DNA from: Acetobacterium fimetarium | Lineage (GTDB): Bacteria > Bacillota > Clostridia > Eubacteriales > Eubacteriaceae | Assembly: GCF_014284475.1 (NCBI RefSeq) | Contig: NZ_WJBC01000009.1 | Coordinates: forward strand, 1 to 64,000 | Direction: 5' to 3' | DNA: 64,000 nt | Notes under the pieces: generated by a model | What the model was told of the DNA's origin: nothing | Seen by the model: the letters and a program-made list of their open reading frames with translations, nothing else | Databases searched by the model: none | Made by a program: the position numbers and the translations under genes | In this document: piece by piece, positions 16,566-23,777 of the stretch | Layout of the letters: each line of letters opens with the position of its first letter | Numbering within the stretch: position 1 is the first letter of the stretch

Positions 16566-16982
16566 ATGACCGCTTTGGATTTTTTAAGCCAGGCTTACCG
16601 GTTGGATCTTCGCATCGACAGTAAACTGGAACAGCTTAATTTTTTAAATGAACTGGCGACAAAATGCACCGCCACCATCAGCGATATGCCCCGCAACCAC
16701 AACCAGCGCATTTCTTCGATGGCCGATACGGTTGCTCAGATCGTTGACCTACAAAGCGAAATTGACCGCGATATCCAGCAGTTGATCGACATCAAGCGGC
16801 GGATTGTTGCCTGTATTAAAGCGGTGGACAATAAAGAATTTCAAACCTTGCTTGAACTCCGCTTTTTGTGTGGTTATACCTGGGAGGAAATTGCCAGCAA
16901 GATGGGCTTTAGTATCCAGCACACCTACCGGATGCGGGATCGCGCTTTAAAGAAAATCGTGGTCAGCGCAAGTGGAGAGTAA
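16566..16982 (+). CDS. DUF1492-like phage late-transcription regulator with sigma region 4 helix-turn-helix
   Basis: The 138-residue protein starts after GGAGGAGGGCTGAG. It has an N-terminal coiled coil (about 10-90) and a C-terminal sigma-4-like helix-turn-helix: RFLCGYTWEEIASKMGFSIQ then HTYRMRDRALKKI. This is the layout of DUF1492/ArpU-type phage regulators, which switch on late genes such as terminase. A sigma-A type promoter and terminator follow at 16991-17076, but no terminase gene. Its natural target seems to have been lost. Confidence 0.75.
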   Translation: MTALDFLSQAYRLDLRIDSKLEQLNFLNELATKCTATISDMPRNHNQRISSMADTVAQIVDLQSEIDRDIQQLIDIKRRIVACIKAVDNKEFQTLLELRFLCGYTWEEIASKMGFSIQHTYRMRDRALKKIVVSASGE

Positions 16983-16990
16983 AGGAGAGT

Positions 16991-17018
16991 TGATGTTAGT
17001 GACCAATGTGCTATAATG
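16991..17018 (+). promoter_or_regulatory. Promoter in the position of a phage late promoter
   Basis: TTGATG (16991-16996) and TATAAT (17013-17018) are 16 bases apart, directly after the DUF1492-like gene. Predicted transcripts start near 17025 and meet the terminator at 17043-17076, giving either a short RNA of about 50 bases or read-through into the lysis genes. Confidence 0.6.
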
Positions 17019-17042
17019 ATAGTGTGAAAAAAGTAAGCGCAG

Positions 17043-17076
17043 GCCACCACGGGAGAAATCTCATGGTGGCTTTTCT
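17043..17076 (+). terminator. Terminator downstream of the late-type promoter
   Basis: GCCACCA (17043-17049) pairs with TGGTGGC (17064-17070), followed by TTTTCT. The segment 17077-17197 may keep the end of a lost phage gene (frame ending RYQPGKNLKPGDAESQNK), but this is weak. Confidence 0.65.
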
Positions 17077-17197
17077 GATGCCCAAAACGAGGTGAATACG
17101 GCGTCAGGTATCAGCCGGGAAAAAATTTAAAGCCTGGCGATGCTGAATCACAGAACAAATAAAAAAAAACAAATAAAAAATCAATTGGGAGGTCGTT

Positions 17198-17392
17198 ATG
17201 GAAAAACCCATCAAGCCCTGCGAAATCTGTCAGGGGGAATGTCTGGTTGTGGAGTTGGATCAACCTGGTAAAAAATACCGGGTGGTCTGCAGCAGCTGCG
17301 GCAATGAATCCGAGCTGAAACGAACCCGGTCCGCCGCCATTAACGCCCACAACAAAACCGTTTACCGGGTTCACAAAGTATTTTCTGTTTGA
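17198..17392 (+). CDS. Lar-like zinc-ribbon protein
   Basis: The 64-residue protein has two Cys pairs, CEICQG near 8 and CSSCG near 31, spaced as in a zinc ribbon. It also has the 'AAINAHN' tail seen in Lar family restriction-alleviation proteins and related phage zinc ribbons. Lar of the Rac prophage modulates type I restriction enzymes; that role here is inference from shape only. The ATG follows TTGGGAGGTCGTT. Confidence 0.6.
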   Translation: MEKPIKPCEICQGECLVVELDQPGKKYRVVCSSCGNESELKRTRSAAINAHNKTVYRVHKVFSV

Positions 17393-17446
17393 GCATCCGC
17401 CAGTTTTCTGGCTTTGCTATAAAATTTTTTGAAAGGAGGATAACCA

Positions 17447-17674
17447 ATGGCAATTGTAAAAGATTTTTTGTCCAATAAGATGGTCACCCGTCTGAACTAC
17501 GGCATGGTCAATGGCAAGGAAGTCATCAAAAGCAAATCCTATGCCAATGTCAAACAAACGGCCACCATTGCCGAAATCCATCAGGTGGCGACTGCAATCA
17601 CCGCTTTGCAAGTCCCGACACTGGAAGAAGTCCATCAGCTTCAGCAAGATCTGATCTTTAATGACGGACTGTAA
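17447..17674 (+). CDS. DUF1659 protein
   Basis: The 75-residue protein MAIVKDFLSNKMVTRLNYGM... matches the DUF1659 family, small proteins found across clostridia next to DUF2922, YvrJ, a holin and a cell-wall hydrolase. The function is unknown. A strong AAAGGAGG site precedes the ATG. It is followed by DUF2922 at 40 bases, the usual pairing. No YvrJ gene is seen here. Confidence 0.8.
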   Translation: MAIVKDFLSNKMVTRLNYGMVNGKEVIKSKSYANVKQTATIAEIHQVATAITALQVPTLEEVHQLQQDLIFNDGL

Positions 17675-17714
17675 GATTGAATGCTAAAAAAACTAAAAAT
17701 GAAAGGAGCAAGAT

Positions 17715-17939
17715 ATGGCAGAATTAAAATTAGCAATGGTTTTTAAAAATGCCATGGATAAAAATGTATCCATGACGATCCCTGATGTTAAACCCACCGT
17801 CACCCAGGCGGAAGCCGTGGCCCTAATGGACACCATTCTAACGGTGGGTATTTTCACCCCTGATAATATCGCACTGGTGTCTAAGGTCGATTGTAAGATG
17901 GTGGAAACCACCACTTCTGACTTCTACAACGTCCCGTAA
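17715..17939 (+). CDS. DUF2922 protein
   Basis: The 74-residue protein (MAELKLAMVFKNAMDKNVSM...) matches DUF2922, the constant partner of DUF1659. Both are small, probably beta-rich and of unknown role. They accompany holin/endolysin pairs, sometimes outside recognisable prophages. AAAGGAGCAAG precedes the start. An inverted-repeat element begins 21 bases after the stop. Confidence 0.82.
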   Translation: MAELKLAMVFKNAMDKNVSMTIPDVKPTVTQAEAVALMDTILTVGIFTPDNIALVSKVDCKMVETTTSDFYNVP

Positions 17940-17960
17940 GGGTTGTGTGCCACAAAAGAT

Positions 17961-18158
17961 AGCCCGTAACGGGCTTCTGAGGTTGTCAATAAACTACCGT
18001 ACCGACCAATGACCAAGGGGTCAGACCCTTGTTAATCGGTTGTTCGCCGCGGAAGCGGACAGGCGATGCCGTGTCCGCTCCGATGCGTACAACATGATGT
18101 AACAATTGTCGGTACTACTTTATCTTTTTTGACAGTCTGAGACAGCCCGTTACGGGCT
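17961..18158. mobile_element. 198-bp inverted-repeat element between DUF2922 and holin
   Basis: The two ends form long imperfect inverted repeats: AGCCCGTAACGGGCT (17961-17975) against AGCCCGTTACGGGCT (18144-18158), then TTGTCAATAAA..GTACCGAC against the complement of GTCGGTAC..TTTTTTGACAG. The core holds more hairpins (GCGGACA/TGTCCGC; AAGGGGTCAGACCCTT). It has no coding capacity, so it is MITE-like. The GACAGTCTGAGACAGCCC edge resembles ends of IS1182-type elements, but this is uncertain. Each end is itself a terminator-like hairpin. Confidence 0.65.
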
Positions 18159-18174
18159 TCTTTTTTTTCAGTTT

Positions 18175-18639
18175 ATGGCTGAGTTTAAATTAACGGCGCT
18201 AACAGCGCTTGGTTTACTGGGGGGCTGCATCGCCGAATTGCTCGGCGGCTGGGATGCCGGCCTCCAGTCATTGTTTTTGTTTATGGCCATCGATTATATC
18301 ACCGGGTTAATCGTGGCCGGCGTCTTTAAGAAAAGCCGCAAATCCCAGCAAGGGGCGCTGGAAAGTCTGGCGGCCTGGAAGGGCCTGTGCCGCAAGGGGG
18401 TTACCCTGGGGGTGGTACTGATTGCCTGCCGGCTGGATCTGCTGCTGGGCGCCACCTTTATCCGGGACGCCACCATCATTGCCTATTGCGGCAATGAGCT
18501 TTTATCGATCACCGAGAATATCGGTCTGATGGGGGTACCGCTGCCGGCAATCATTAGCCAGGCACTGGAAGCCCTGAGGGAAAAAGAAGAAATAAAAGAA
18601 GAAATAAAAGAAGAAATAAAAAAGGGGGAAGAAAAATGA
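18175..18639 (+). CDS. Phage holin (toxin-secretion/phage lysis holin family)
   Basis: The 154-residue protein has three to four hydrophobic segments (about 7-22, 34-52, 75-100, 115-130) and the family phrase FLFMAIDYITGLIVAGVFKKS. Such holins pore the membrane to release an endolysin, here the M15 peptidase encoded with a 4-base overlap downstream. The C-terminus is a low-complexity EEIKEEIKEEIKK tail from a 12-base DNA repeat. The start has no visible ribosome site: it follows the T-run of the preceding inverted-repeat element. Confidence 0.82.
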   Translation: MAEFKLTALTALGLLGGCIAELLGGWDAGLQSLFLFMAIDYITGLIVAGVFKKSRKSQQGALESLAAWKGLCRKGVTLGVVLIACRLDLLLGATFIRDATIIAYCGNELLSITENIGLMGVPLPAIISQALEALREKEEIKEEIKEEIKKGEEK

Positions 18640-19208
18640 GTGACTATGTGAAGTGGATTCAGGAACAGTTACAGGCTCTGGGCTATGATCCGGGCCCGGT
18701 CGATGGGGTGAACGGTGAAAAAACGGATGCCGCCATCCGGCTGTTTCAGAAAGAAAATGATTTGGCGGTGGATGGGCAAGTGGGCGAACTGACCCACAGT
18801 GCCCTGATACAGGCCCGCAGTATGATTGACCTGAAAATGGATCAGGATGGTAAGCTGCTGCTGAAAAATTTTACCGAAGATGAATTTACCTGCGAATGCG
18901 GCTGCGGCCTTGATGTCTGCGACCGGCTGAAGGCTTTTGCCCAAAGGCTCCGGGATCAATTTGGCTGGCCCCTGGTGATTTCCTCCGGGGCCCGCTGTCC
19001 AACCGTCAATGCGGCGGTTGGCGGCGTGCCGGATTCCTGCCACCTCACTGGTCAAGCCTTTGACTGTTATTTCCCTGGTCAGATGAATGAAGCGGTGATG
19101 GCCCAGATGGCCGACGATGCGATCAGCCAGGAAATCGGCGTGATCCGCTATCCCAATCAGTTGTTTTGTCATTTTCAGGTTCCGCCACGAAACCAGATTA
19201 TTTATTAA
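18636..19208 (+). CDS. Endolysin: peptidoglycan-binding domain plus M15 D-Ala-D-Ala peptidase
   Basis: The 190-residue protein has an N-terminal PG_binding_1 domain (WIQEQLQALGYDPGPVDGVN, to about 70) and a C-terminal M15-type zinc peptidase domain. That domain has SGARCPTVNAAVGGVPDSCH LTGQAFDCYF (SxHxxGxAxD metal site, about 115-145) and a final HFQVPP histidine. It would cleave peptidoglycan cross-links during lysis. It overlaps the holin stop (ATGA). There is no signal peptide, consistent with holin-dependent export. A strong terminator follows. Confidence 0.88.
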   Translation: MSDYVKWIQEQLQALGYDPGPVDGVNGEKTDAAIRLFQKENDLAVDGQVGELTHSALIQARSMIDLKMDQDGKLLLKNFTEDEFTCECGCGLDVCDRLKAFAQRLRDQFGWPLVISSGARCPTVNAAVGGVPDSCHLTGQAFDCYFPGQMNEAVMAQMADDAISQEIGVIRYPNQLFCHFQVPPRNQIIY

Positions 19209-19235
19209 AAATTTCATATGAGAGCTTTTTTTTAT

Positions 19236-19266
19236 TACCCCGGCCGTTGTGGCCGGGGGTTTTTTA
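19236..19266 (+). terminator. Terminator of the lysis genes
   Basis: CCCCGGCC-GTTGT-GGCCGGGG is followed by GTTTTTTATTTTTT. The following 19267-19573 contains no gene I can support, only a GC-rich stretch (19310-19455) ending in a REP-like GGTGCCAGGCAC. Confidence 0.85.
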
Positions 19267-19573
19267 TTTTTTGGTTTATATAATGTGTATGACGCTTTGC
19301 ACATATAGCTGAGTTGGAGCCGGGAAACCGCCACGGCTAAAGCGACAACAAGTAGTAGCTCGGGTGGAGCGCTAGCGGAGCCCGCACGCAGACGGCAAAG
19401 TTGAAGCGGCAACGATCGCCTGGGAAGCCGGCGGCTTCATGCTGGCGGTGCCAGGCACACTTAACTTAAGTCTGGCTATTTAAAATGGGTGTTTTTGACA
19501 CTCTAACCATATTTTAAAAACGACTAAAATTTAAGATGTTTTTTAAACTGATTAGTGAATTTAACTGCGTATT

Positions 19574-19849
19574 TCATTCTTCCAGAGCAGCTCGCAAATC
19601 ATCCATATTGGAATAACCTTTGATACTACTGTCTTTAGCCAGTTTTCTACCTTCGGTAATTGCAGCGACTGTTTCCTGATTTGGAACAGACAATTTCATT
19701 TCAAAAGGTATCCCATTTTCCCGGATTGCTTGTCTGAGAAAAATATTGATTGCCGTTGTCATGTTAAGACCAAGCTCTCCAAAAATTTTTTCTGCAGCTT
19801 CTTTGATATCTTTATCGGTACGAATATTCAAATTTGTACTAGCAGCCAT
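19574..19849 (-). CDS. Orphan RelB/DinJ-family antitoxin
   Basis: The 91-residue protein begins MAASTNLNIRTDKDIKEAAE and contains LGLNMTTAINIFLRQAI, the ribbon-helix-helix hallmark of RelB/DinJ antitoxins. The C-terminal half would wrap a RelE/YafQ toxin. AAGGAGGTGC precedes the chosen ATG; a longer start at 19876 is unsupported. No toxin frame follows on the minus strand down to 19210, so this is an orphan antitoxin or the remains of a pair. Confidence 0.85.
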   Translation of the reverse strand: MAASTNLNIRTDKDIKEAAEKIFGELGLNMTTAINIFLRQAIRENGIPFEMKLSVPNQETVAAITEGRKLAKDSSIKGYSNMDDLRAALEE

Positions 19850-20156
19850 TTTAAGCACCTCCTTACCTACCATCATTATAGTTCGAAATGATCATATTGT
19901 CAATTCAATGTGCGCATCATATACGAAAATCGCCTATAACAGCATGACATGGGGACGTTTCGCTTGTCATGCCATCAAAAGTATACCCGATGTCATCCGG
20001 GAATGAGGTTGCATTTGCAACGAAAGCTAAATAATAGCTGTTTTTTTAGCGAAGGCCAATGATTGGTTTTCTTTAGCCCAATGTGTCCCGCGCCGTTATC
20101 TGCATGCGTACTGGCCAGAGCGATCGGCTTATCTGCTCAAAATATAAAGCTCATTT

Positions 20157-20231
20157 TGCCGAGCCATGATCAACAATCCCGGGATGCTGTTTTTGGATGA
20201 ACCCACCGGGGCGTTGGCAAAAAGGATTTGA
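20157..20231 (+). pseudogene. ABC transporter ATPase fragment (Walker B region)
   Basis: The frame encodes CRAMINNPGMLFLDEPTGAL, then AKRI and a stop. It is almost the same as CRAMINHPAILFMDEPTGAL in the ATPase at 43877. Only the Walker B and D-loop region survives. Confidence 0.7.
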
Positions 20232-20453
20232 GACACCGGCCGACGGGAGCAGTTTTTGGCGTTTCAAAACAATCGCGTTAGTGCGAAAGATAATCGAACA
20301 CGTTCGAAAATCTAATTTTGAAGATACTAAAAAGATGTTGAACAATTGTTTAGCAAGATAAAAAGATTTATCCGGGCAGGGATAAGGTGTTACATTGGCA
20401 ACATCTTTTTTTTTCTATCTTAATACTACAATAATAAGAACAGAACAAGTGGT

Positions 20454-20543
20454 AAGAGGGAGGCGGTCACGGCCTTTATTGACCGCGCCGACCAAAAATT
20501 GTATCAAGCCAGAGCCTCCGGCCGAAACCGGATCGTCGTCTGA
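20454..20543 (+). pseudogene. GGDEF domain C-terminal fragment
   Basis: The frame reads KREAVTAFIDRADQKLYQAR then ASGRNRIVV and a stop. This is the canonical end of diguanylate cyclase GGDEF domains ('ADxALYxAKxxGRNRV'). The upstream part of the gene is missing. A REP-type repeat begins 8 bases after the stop. Confidence 0.7.
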
Positions 20544-20581
20544 TTCAGGCATGACAAACGAAACGTCCCCATCGTCACCCC

Positions 20582-21013
20582 ATCGTCACCTGGCGGGAGC
20601 TCATCAAGCCCCTGCAGAAGGAAATCGCCGCCACCATCCATGAATGCGGCATGATCTATATGCATCATGCAGACTGCATCCTGGAACCTATCGCAACGGA
20701 TCTGGTTGAGATTGGTATCGATATCTGGCAGGGTGTCATCGCCCAGAACGATATCGTAAAAATCCAGGAGATCACAGCAGGAAAACTGGCTATGGTGGGC
20801 GGCATTGACGGACCGAAGATCGATGTGGAAAATATTACGGAAGAAAAAATTCGGGAAGAAGTGCGCCGCGCCGTCGATACTTACTGTCCCGGCGGACGTT
20901 TCTATCCGTCTATCCCCAATGGCATCTGCTTCCGGGAATGGAACAACAACATCTTCATGGATGAGTTGTCGAAATACGGCAGGGAATATGCACAAAAACA
21001 CCCAATCGCTTAG
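20582..21013 (+). pseudogene. Uroporphyrinogen decarboxylase-family (MtaA-like) methyltransferase, 3' fragment
   Basis: About 143 residues remain: TWRELIKPLQKEIAATIHEC, MHHADCILEPIATDLVEIGI and CPGGRFYPSIPNG. This is the C-terminal half of URO-D superfamily proteins, which in acetogens transfer methyl groups between corrinoid proteins and tetrahydrofolate or coenzymes. The cut lies next to the REP-type repeat at 20551-20572, and no start codon or ribosome site belongs to it. An internal ATG at 20651 could give a shorter, nonfunctional product. Confidence 0.75.
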
Positions 21014-21076
21014 TGCTTAAAACGCAGGGCTGATAAAATCAAGTCAGACATTGACAGCCCCAAAATCGGTAAACTT

Positions 21077-21117
21077 AAAAAAAGTTCGGATCATAAATTC
21101 CCGGTCCGAACTTTTTT
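21077..21117. terminator. Bidirectional terminator
   Basis: AAAAAGTTCGGA (to 21090) pairs with TCCGAACTTTTTT (21105-21117). It can serve the methyltransferase fragment on the plus strand and the yvl-like operon on the minus strand. Confidence 0.85.
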
Positions 21118-21166
21118 ATGATTGCAAAATCATAATTGCAAATCATTGGCTGTCAATGACAACTGG

Positions 21167-21514
21167 TTAGCAGGCGCCCTTATTCATCCCGGTGAAGAGC
21201 TGATTGAAGAAAACAATGATGAAAGCAGCAAGCAATGAATTAAAAAAACCACCCATGCTGATACTGGTCACAAAATGGTCGGCAATCATGATCGTCCAGG
21301 CATTCACAATAAAACTGAATAATCCCAGTGTCAAAAGGCTCAGCGGTAGTGTAATCAATAGCAGAATTGGCTTTAGTAATAAATTGACTGCCAACAGAAC
21401 CAATCCCATGATGAGCAGTGCCGGGATGCTGCTGATTTGAATGGTATAAAAGATCAGTGACAGCAAATAGATCGTCACGATGATCGATAGATATTTCAAG
21501 AACAGTTTTGTCAT
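21167..21514 (-). CDS. Four-helix phage-holin-like membrane protein (YvlD family)
   Basis: The 115-residue protein has four hydrophobic helices (about 8-25, 30-45, 50-75, 88-105) with LLKPILLLITLPLSLLTLGL, the signature of the PF04020 'phage holin 4 superfamily' including B. subtilis YvlD. It is a membrane protein of unknown role, linked in bacilli to envelope stress. It is the last gene of the operon 22684 to 21167, together with a SHOCT-like YvlB-type protein. No phage context. Confidence 0.8.
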   Translation of the reverse strand: MTKLFLKYLSIIVTIYLLSLIFYTIQISSIPALLIMGLVLLAVNLLLKPILLLITLPLSLLTLGLFSFIVNAWTIMIADHFVTSISMGGFFNSLLAAFIIVFFNQLFTGMNKGAC

Positions 21515-21533
21515 TTTTACCTCCTAAAACAGT

Positions 21534-21848
21534 TTATCTGACTTTAATCAAAACTTTGACTTTGTTAGTGGTCACATCGATAAGATCATACGGTTCATCG
21601 CCGTTTAAAGACCTCAGCAGTTGAATGACATCGATGACGAGTTCTTTTATGAAATGGATTGAGATTCGGGATGATGAATTTGGGGCAGGTACTTTTGGTG
21701 CAAAAAAACACCCGATAATCAGAATGTCCAGAAAACAGTCCAGTAATTCTTCGAAAATATACAATTGGATTGGAAAGGGAATCTTTATGAACCGTCTGTC
21801 CTCAATCTGAAGCCGGATCCATAATGTGCGAAATCCCCTAATCGACAT
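21534..21848 (-). CDS. Conserved operon protein of unknown function
   Basis: The 104-residue protein contains PFPIQLYIFEELLDCFLDIL and ends EPYDLIDVTTNKVKVLIKVR. The last part resembles the C-terminal segment of the upstream YvlB-like protein (IVDVEAWDESSQSMIKVRVY). Similar proteins occur in the same operon position in other clostridia. It overlaps the upstream stop by 11 bases. The ribosome site is weak, so translational coupling is likely. The function is unknown. Confidence 0.65.
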   Translation of the reverse strand: MSIRGFRTLWIRLQIEDRRFIKIPFPIQLYIFEELLDCFLDILIIGCFFAPKVPAPNSSSRISIHFIKELVIDVIQLLRSLNGDEPYDLIDVTTNKVKVLIKVR

Positions 21849-22275
21849 AGACCCGTACCTTGATCATCGACTGACTGCTTTCATCCCAGGCTTCCACATC
21901 CACGATATTCGGTTCATCCAGGGTACCATTGATCACTTCTTCGATTATTTTGGCAAAATCGATACTGGAAAGATCGATCCCTTTCGACTCCATGTCTTTT
22001 CTGGCATCGGGGGGAACCATCGCCGTCATTCTGTCGGCAATTTCACCGATGGTTGTCAGCAGACGGATCGGGATATTGACATTGACATTGACGGAATTAT
22101 TATCCGATGTCACTTTCACCTTGAAAAATTTGTAGATCTGTTTTGTGGTCGGTTCAACATCCTGAATGGTTACCAGATCATTTGTCATATTCAGCGCTTC
22201 CAGAAGTTCCATCCCTTCCGCAGCAGTTATCTGCCCTTTTTCGATCATTTCCAATATTCGTTGTTGTTCGCTCAT
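21838..22275 (-). CDS. YvlB-like SHOCT-domain protein
   Basis: The 145-residue protein starts MSEQQRILEMIEKGQITAAE GMELLEAL, the short SHOCT-like N-terminal helix pair found in YvlB and many envelope-stress operons. A beta-rich domain follows (VNVNVNIPIRLL). It probably oligomerises or recruits partners at the membrane. AAGGAGATTA precedes the ATG. It is the second gene of the operon after DUF2089. Confidence 0.75.
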   Translation of the reverse strand: MSEQQRILEMIEKGQITAAEGMELLEALNMTNDLVTIQDVEPTTKQIYKFFKVKVTSDNNSVNVNVNIPIRLLTTIGEIADRMTAMVPPDARKDMESKGIDLSSIDFAKIIEEVINGTLDEPNIVDVEAWDESSQSMIKVRVYVD

Positions 22276-22294
22276 TAACTAATCTCCTTATTTT

Positions 22295-22684
22295 CTATAA
22301 ATTTTTGATTTGTTCCGTTGCTTCTTTTGAAGAAATTTCACCTTTTGATAATTGTTCAAGAATTTCATTTCTAGCAGCAATTTTAGCGGTTTTCTCTTTA
22401 ACTAGTTCTTTTGATGGGACTTCGTAGCCGAGTCCTTTTATAACTGTATCCAGTTTACCGCGAACCGTCGGATACGAGATCCCCATTTCTTTTTCAACAT
22501 CTTTGATGTTACCACGACACTTTATGAAAACTCTGATAAATTCGAGGTCTTCATCTGGTAGCCGGCAGAATTCACAAGGCTGGAAATCACCTTCAATGGT
22601 TGTGGTACACTTGGGACAGCTGAGTTTGGTAATGGAAAGTTTTTCACCACATACGGGGCATTTGCCCGGAGCTTTGTACTTCAT
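22295..22684 (-). CDS. DUF2089 zinc-ribbon helix-turn-helix regulator
   Basis: The 129-residue protein (MKYKAPGKCPVCGEKLSITK...) has CPVCG and CPKC pairs forming a zinc ribbon and CEFC. A helix-turn-helix (NIKDVEKEMGISYPTVRGKL) follows, then a SHOCT-like C-terminus (ILEQLSKGEISSKEATEQIK). DUF2089 proteins are thought to regulate their own operons. I prefer the ATG at 22684, which has GGTG six bases upstream, over one four codons earlier with AGGA directly abutting it. A consensus promoter lies just upstream. Confidence 0.85.
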   Translation of the reverse strand: MKYKAPGKCPVCGEKLSITKLSCPKCTTTIEGDFQPCEFCRLPDEDLEFIRVFIKCRGNIKDVEKEMGISYPTVRGKLDTVIKGLGYEVPSKELVKEKTAKIAARNEILEQLSKGEISSKEATEQIKNL

Positions 22685-22716
22685 TCTTTTCACCATTCCT
22701 GTTTTGATTTGATTAT

Positions 22717-22745
22717 AATATACTGCTATATATTAAATATGTCAA
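22717..22745 (-). promoter_or_regulatory. Promoter of the DUF2089-yvl operon
   Basis: On the minus strand TTGACA (22740-22745) and TATATT (22717-22722) are 17 bases apart. Surrounding AT-rich palindromic sequence (ATATTAATATAT) could hold the DUF2089 operator. Confidence 0.75.
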
Positions 22746-22796
22746 TATAGAAATTGAAATAATTAATAAACATATTGAATATATTAATATATGATA

Positions 22797-22900
22797 GCTG
22801 CACCTGAACGTTCGCAACGCGTGCGGGCGGATGATGCGCGGCAGGTCATTGCTGAGGCAAAGGAATCAAATCCGGCGAAAATCACCTGGAAATGTTGACG
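22797..22900 (+). other. Possible coding remnant, unidentified
   Basis: A frame reading RVRADDARQVIAEAKESNPA then KITWKC and a stop has protein-like composition and ends at about 22900. It has no start, ribosome site or recognised family. It may be the 3' end of a deleted gene. Confidence 0.25.
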
Positions 22901-22973
22901 CAACTTGGAAGACCTTTTTACAAAGTATTGATCTCTATTCACAAAATAAATACAAACGTTTACAAAAAAACTA

Positions 22974-23001
22974 TTTACTTATTTTCCAAAGGTGCTATAA
23001 T
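22974..23001 (+). promoter_or_regulatory. Promoter of a purine-rich non-coding transcript
   Basis: TTTACT (22974-22979) and TATAAT (22996-23001) are 16 bases apart. No long frame follows for 450 bases. Confidence 0.6.
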
Positions 23002-23007
23002 ACAATT

Positions 23008-23540
23008 AATCAAAGATCAACCAATCCTTTTCAGAATTGAATGATTCCGATCATTGAAAAGTAAAGAGTAATCAACCAGCCAATAAAATAAAAGAAATAA
23101 CTGAAATCAGACTAAAAGACTGAATAAAGAAAAATCGATTAAATTAAAGGCGAAAAAGAATTTGAATAAAATCAGATTCTGAAGAAATTAGGAAATGCAG
23201 GTAAACTCGCAAGAATTAAAGGAACGATGATTGAAAGATATTGATGAAACAAGAAAAGTTCTCAGGGTTTCTGAAAGCCATATCCAAAGAAAAATTGGAA
23301 AAGAGAAAAAAGTTCCGAATCAAAAATAACGAGTAAAGAATCAAGTAAATAAGCATCTGGTGAGTATAAAACAAACAAATCTTAAGAGTAAAACAAAGGT
23401 TGATGAAATTTACAGTGAAAAGTGAAAAAGAAGATTTTTGATAAAAAATCAATAGGAGGAATCCAAACGGATGACAACAGAGATTTTGGACTGAGCCGGT
23501 TCTGCAGATAAAAATGTGGAATCGGCTTCAGTCTTTTTTG
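23008..23540 (+). ncRNA. Candidate 530-nt purine-rich transcript with a 7-codon ORF and terminator
   Basis: From the promoter at 22974 the plus strand is strikingly A- and G-rich with few C and T for about 450 bases. It then shows AATAGGAGGAATCC and the mini-ORF MTTEILD (23471-23494). The stop codon of the mini-ORF overlaps a strong terminator: GACTGAGCCG (23489-23498) with CGGCTTCAGTC (23523-23533), then TTTTTT. A good ribosome site in front of a 7-codon ORF at a terminator suggests regulated translation or attenuation, or an unstructured RNA with a separate role. The family is not recognised. Confidence 0.5.
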
Positions 23541-23695
23541 TGTTGTTTTAGAATAATAAATTGGAAAGGTTAAAAATCCTTTCCGTCAGTCTCAGGAGCA
23601 GCCCCATACCATAGATTGTAAGCAAGGCATCGCAGGGATCATCATATGAGTAGCCATTATTCGTCCGATTTTGATTATGGTTTAAATCAGAGTCC

Positions 23696-23724
23696 TTGAC
23701 AAACCGTTTGAAATATTATATTAT
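23696..23724 (+). promoter_or_regulatory. Promoter of the ABC exporter operon
   Basis: TTGACA (23696-23701) and TATTAT (23719-23724) with a 17-base spacer. Transcription from about 23731 gives a 245-base leader before the ABC ATPase gene. The stretch 23541-23695 shows no feature. Confidence 0.8.
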
Positions 23725-23777
23725 CTATAAATACTCTTTGCACTGCATATTTATCTACAGTACAAACTGAGCAGGCG

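Larger units (their letters stand above)
19949..20572. repeat. REP-type inverted repeats enclosing gene fragments
   Basis: ATGGGGACGTTTCGCTTGTC (from 19949) and ATGACAAACGAAACGTCCCC (from 20551) are inverted copies, 21 of 22 bases matching. They resemble the GGGGACGGTTCT-type ends of REP-associated transposase units. The enclosed 580 bases hold no transposase, only an ABC ATPase scrap and the tail of a GGDEF gene. Apart from these, the stretch is non-coding. Confidence 0.6.

Noticed and set aside
18585-18632. Tandem repeat at the holin C-terminus as a functional element
   Set aside because: It is a short GAAGAAATAAAA simple repeat coding for a charged tail; such tails are common in holins and vary in length.
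20395-20643. 82-codon plus-strand frame over the REP-type repeat
   Set aside because: The protein is low-complexity, crosses the repeat, and a different frame encodes the recognisable GGDEF tail.
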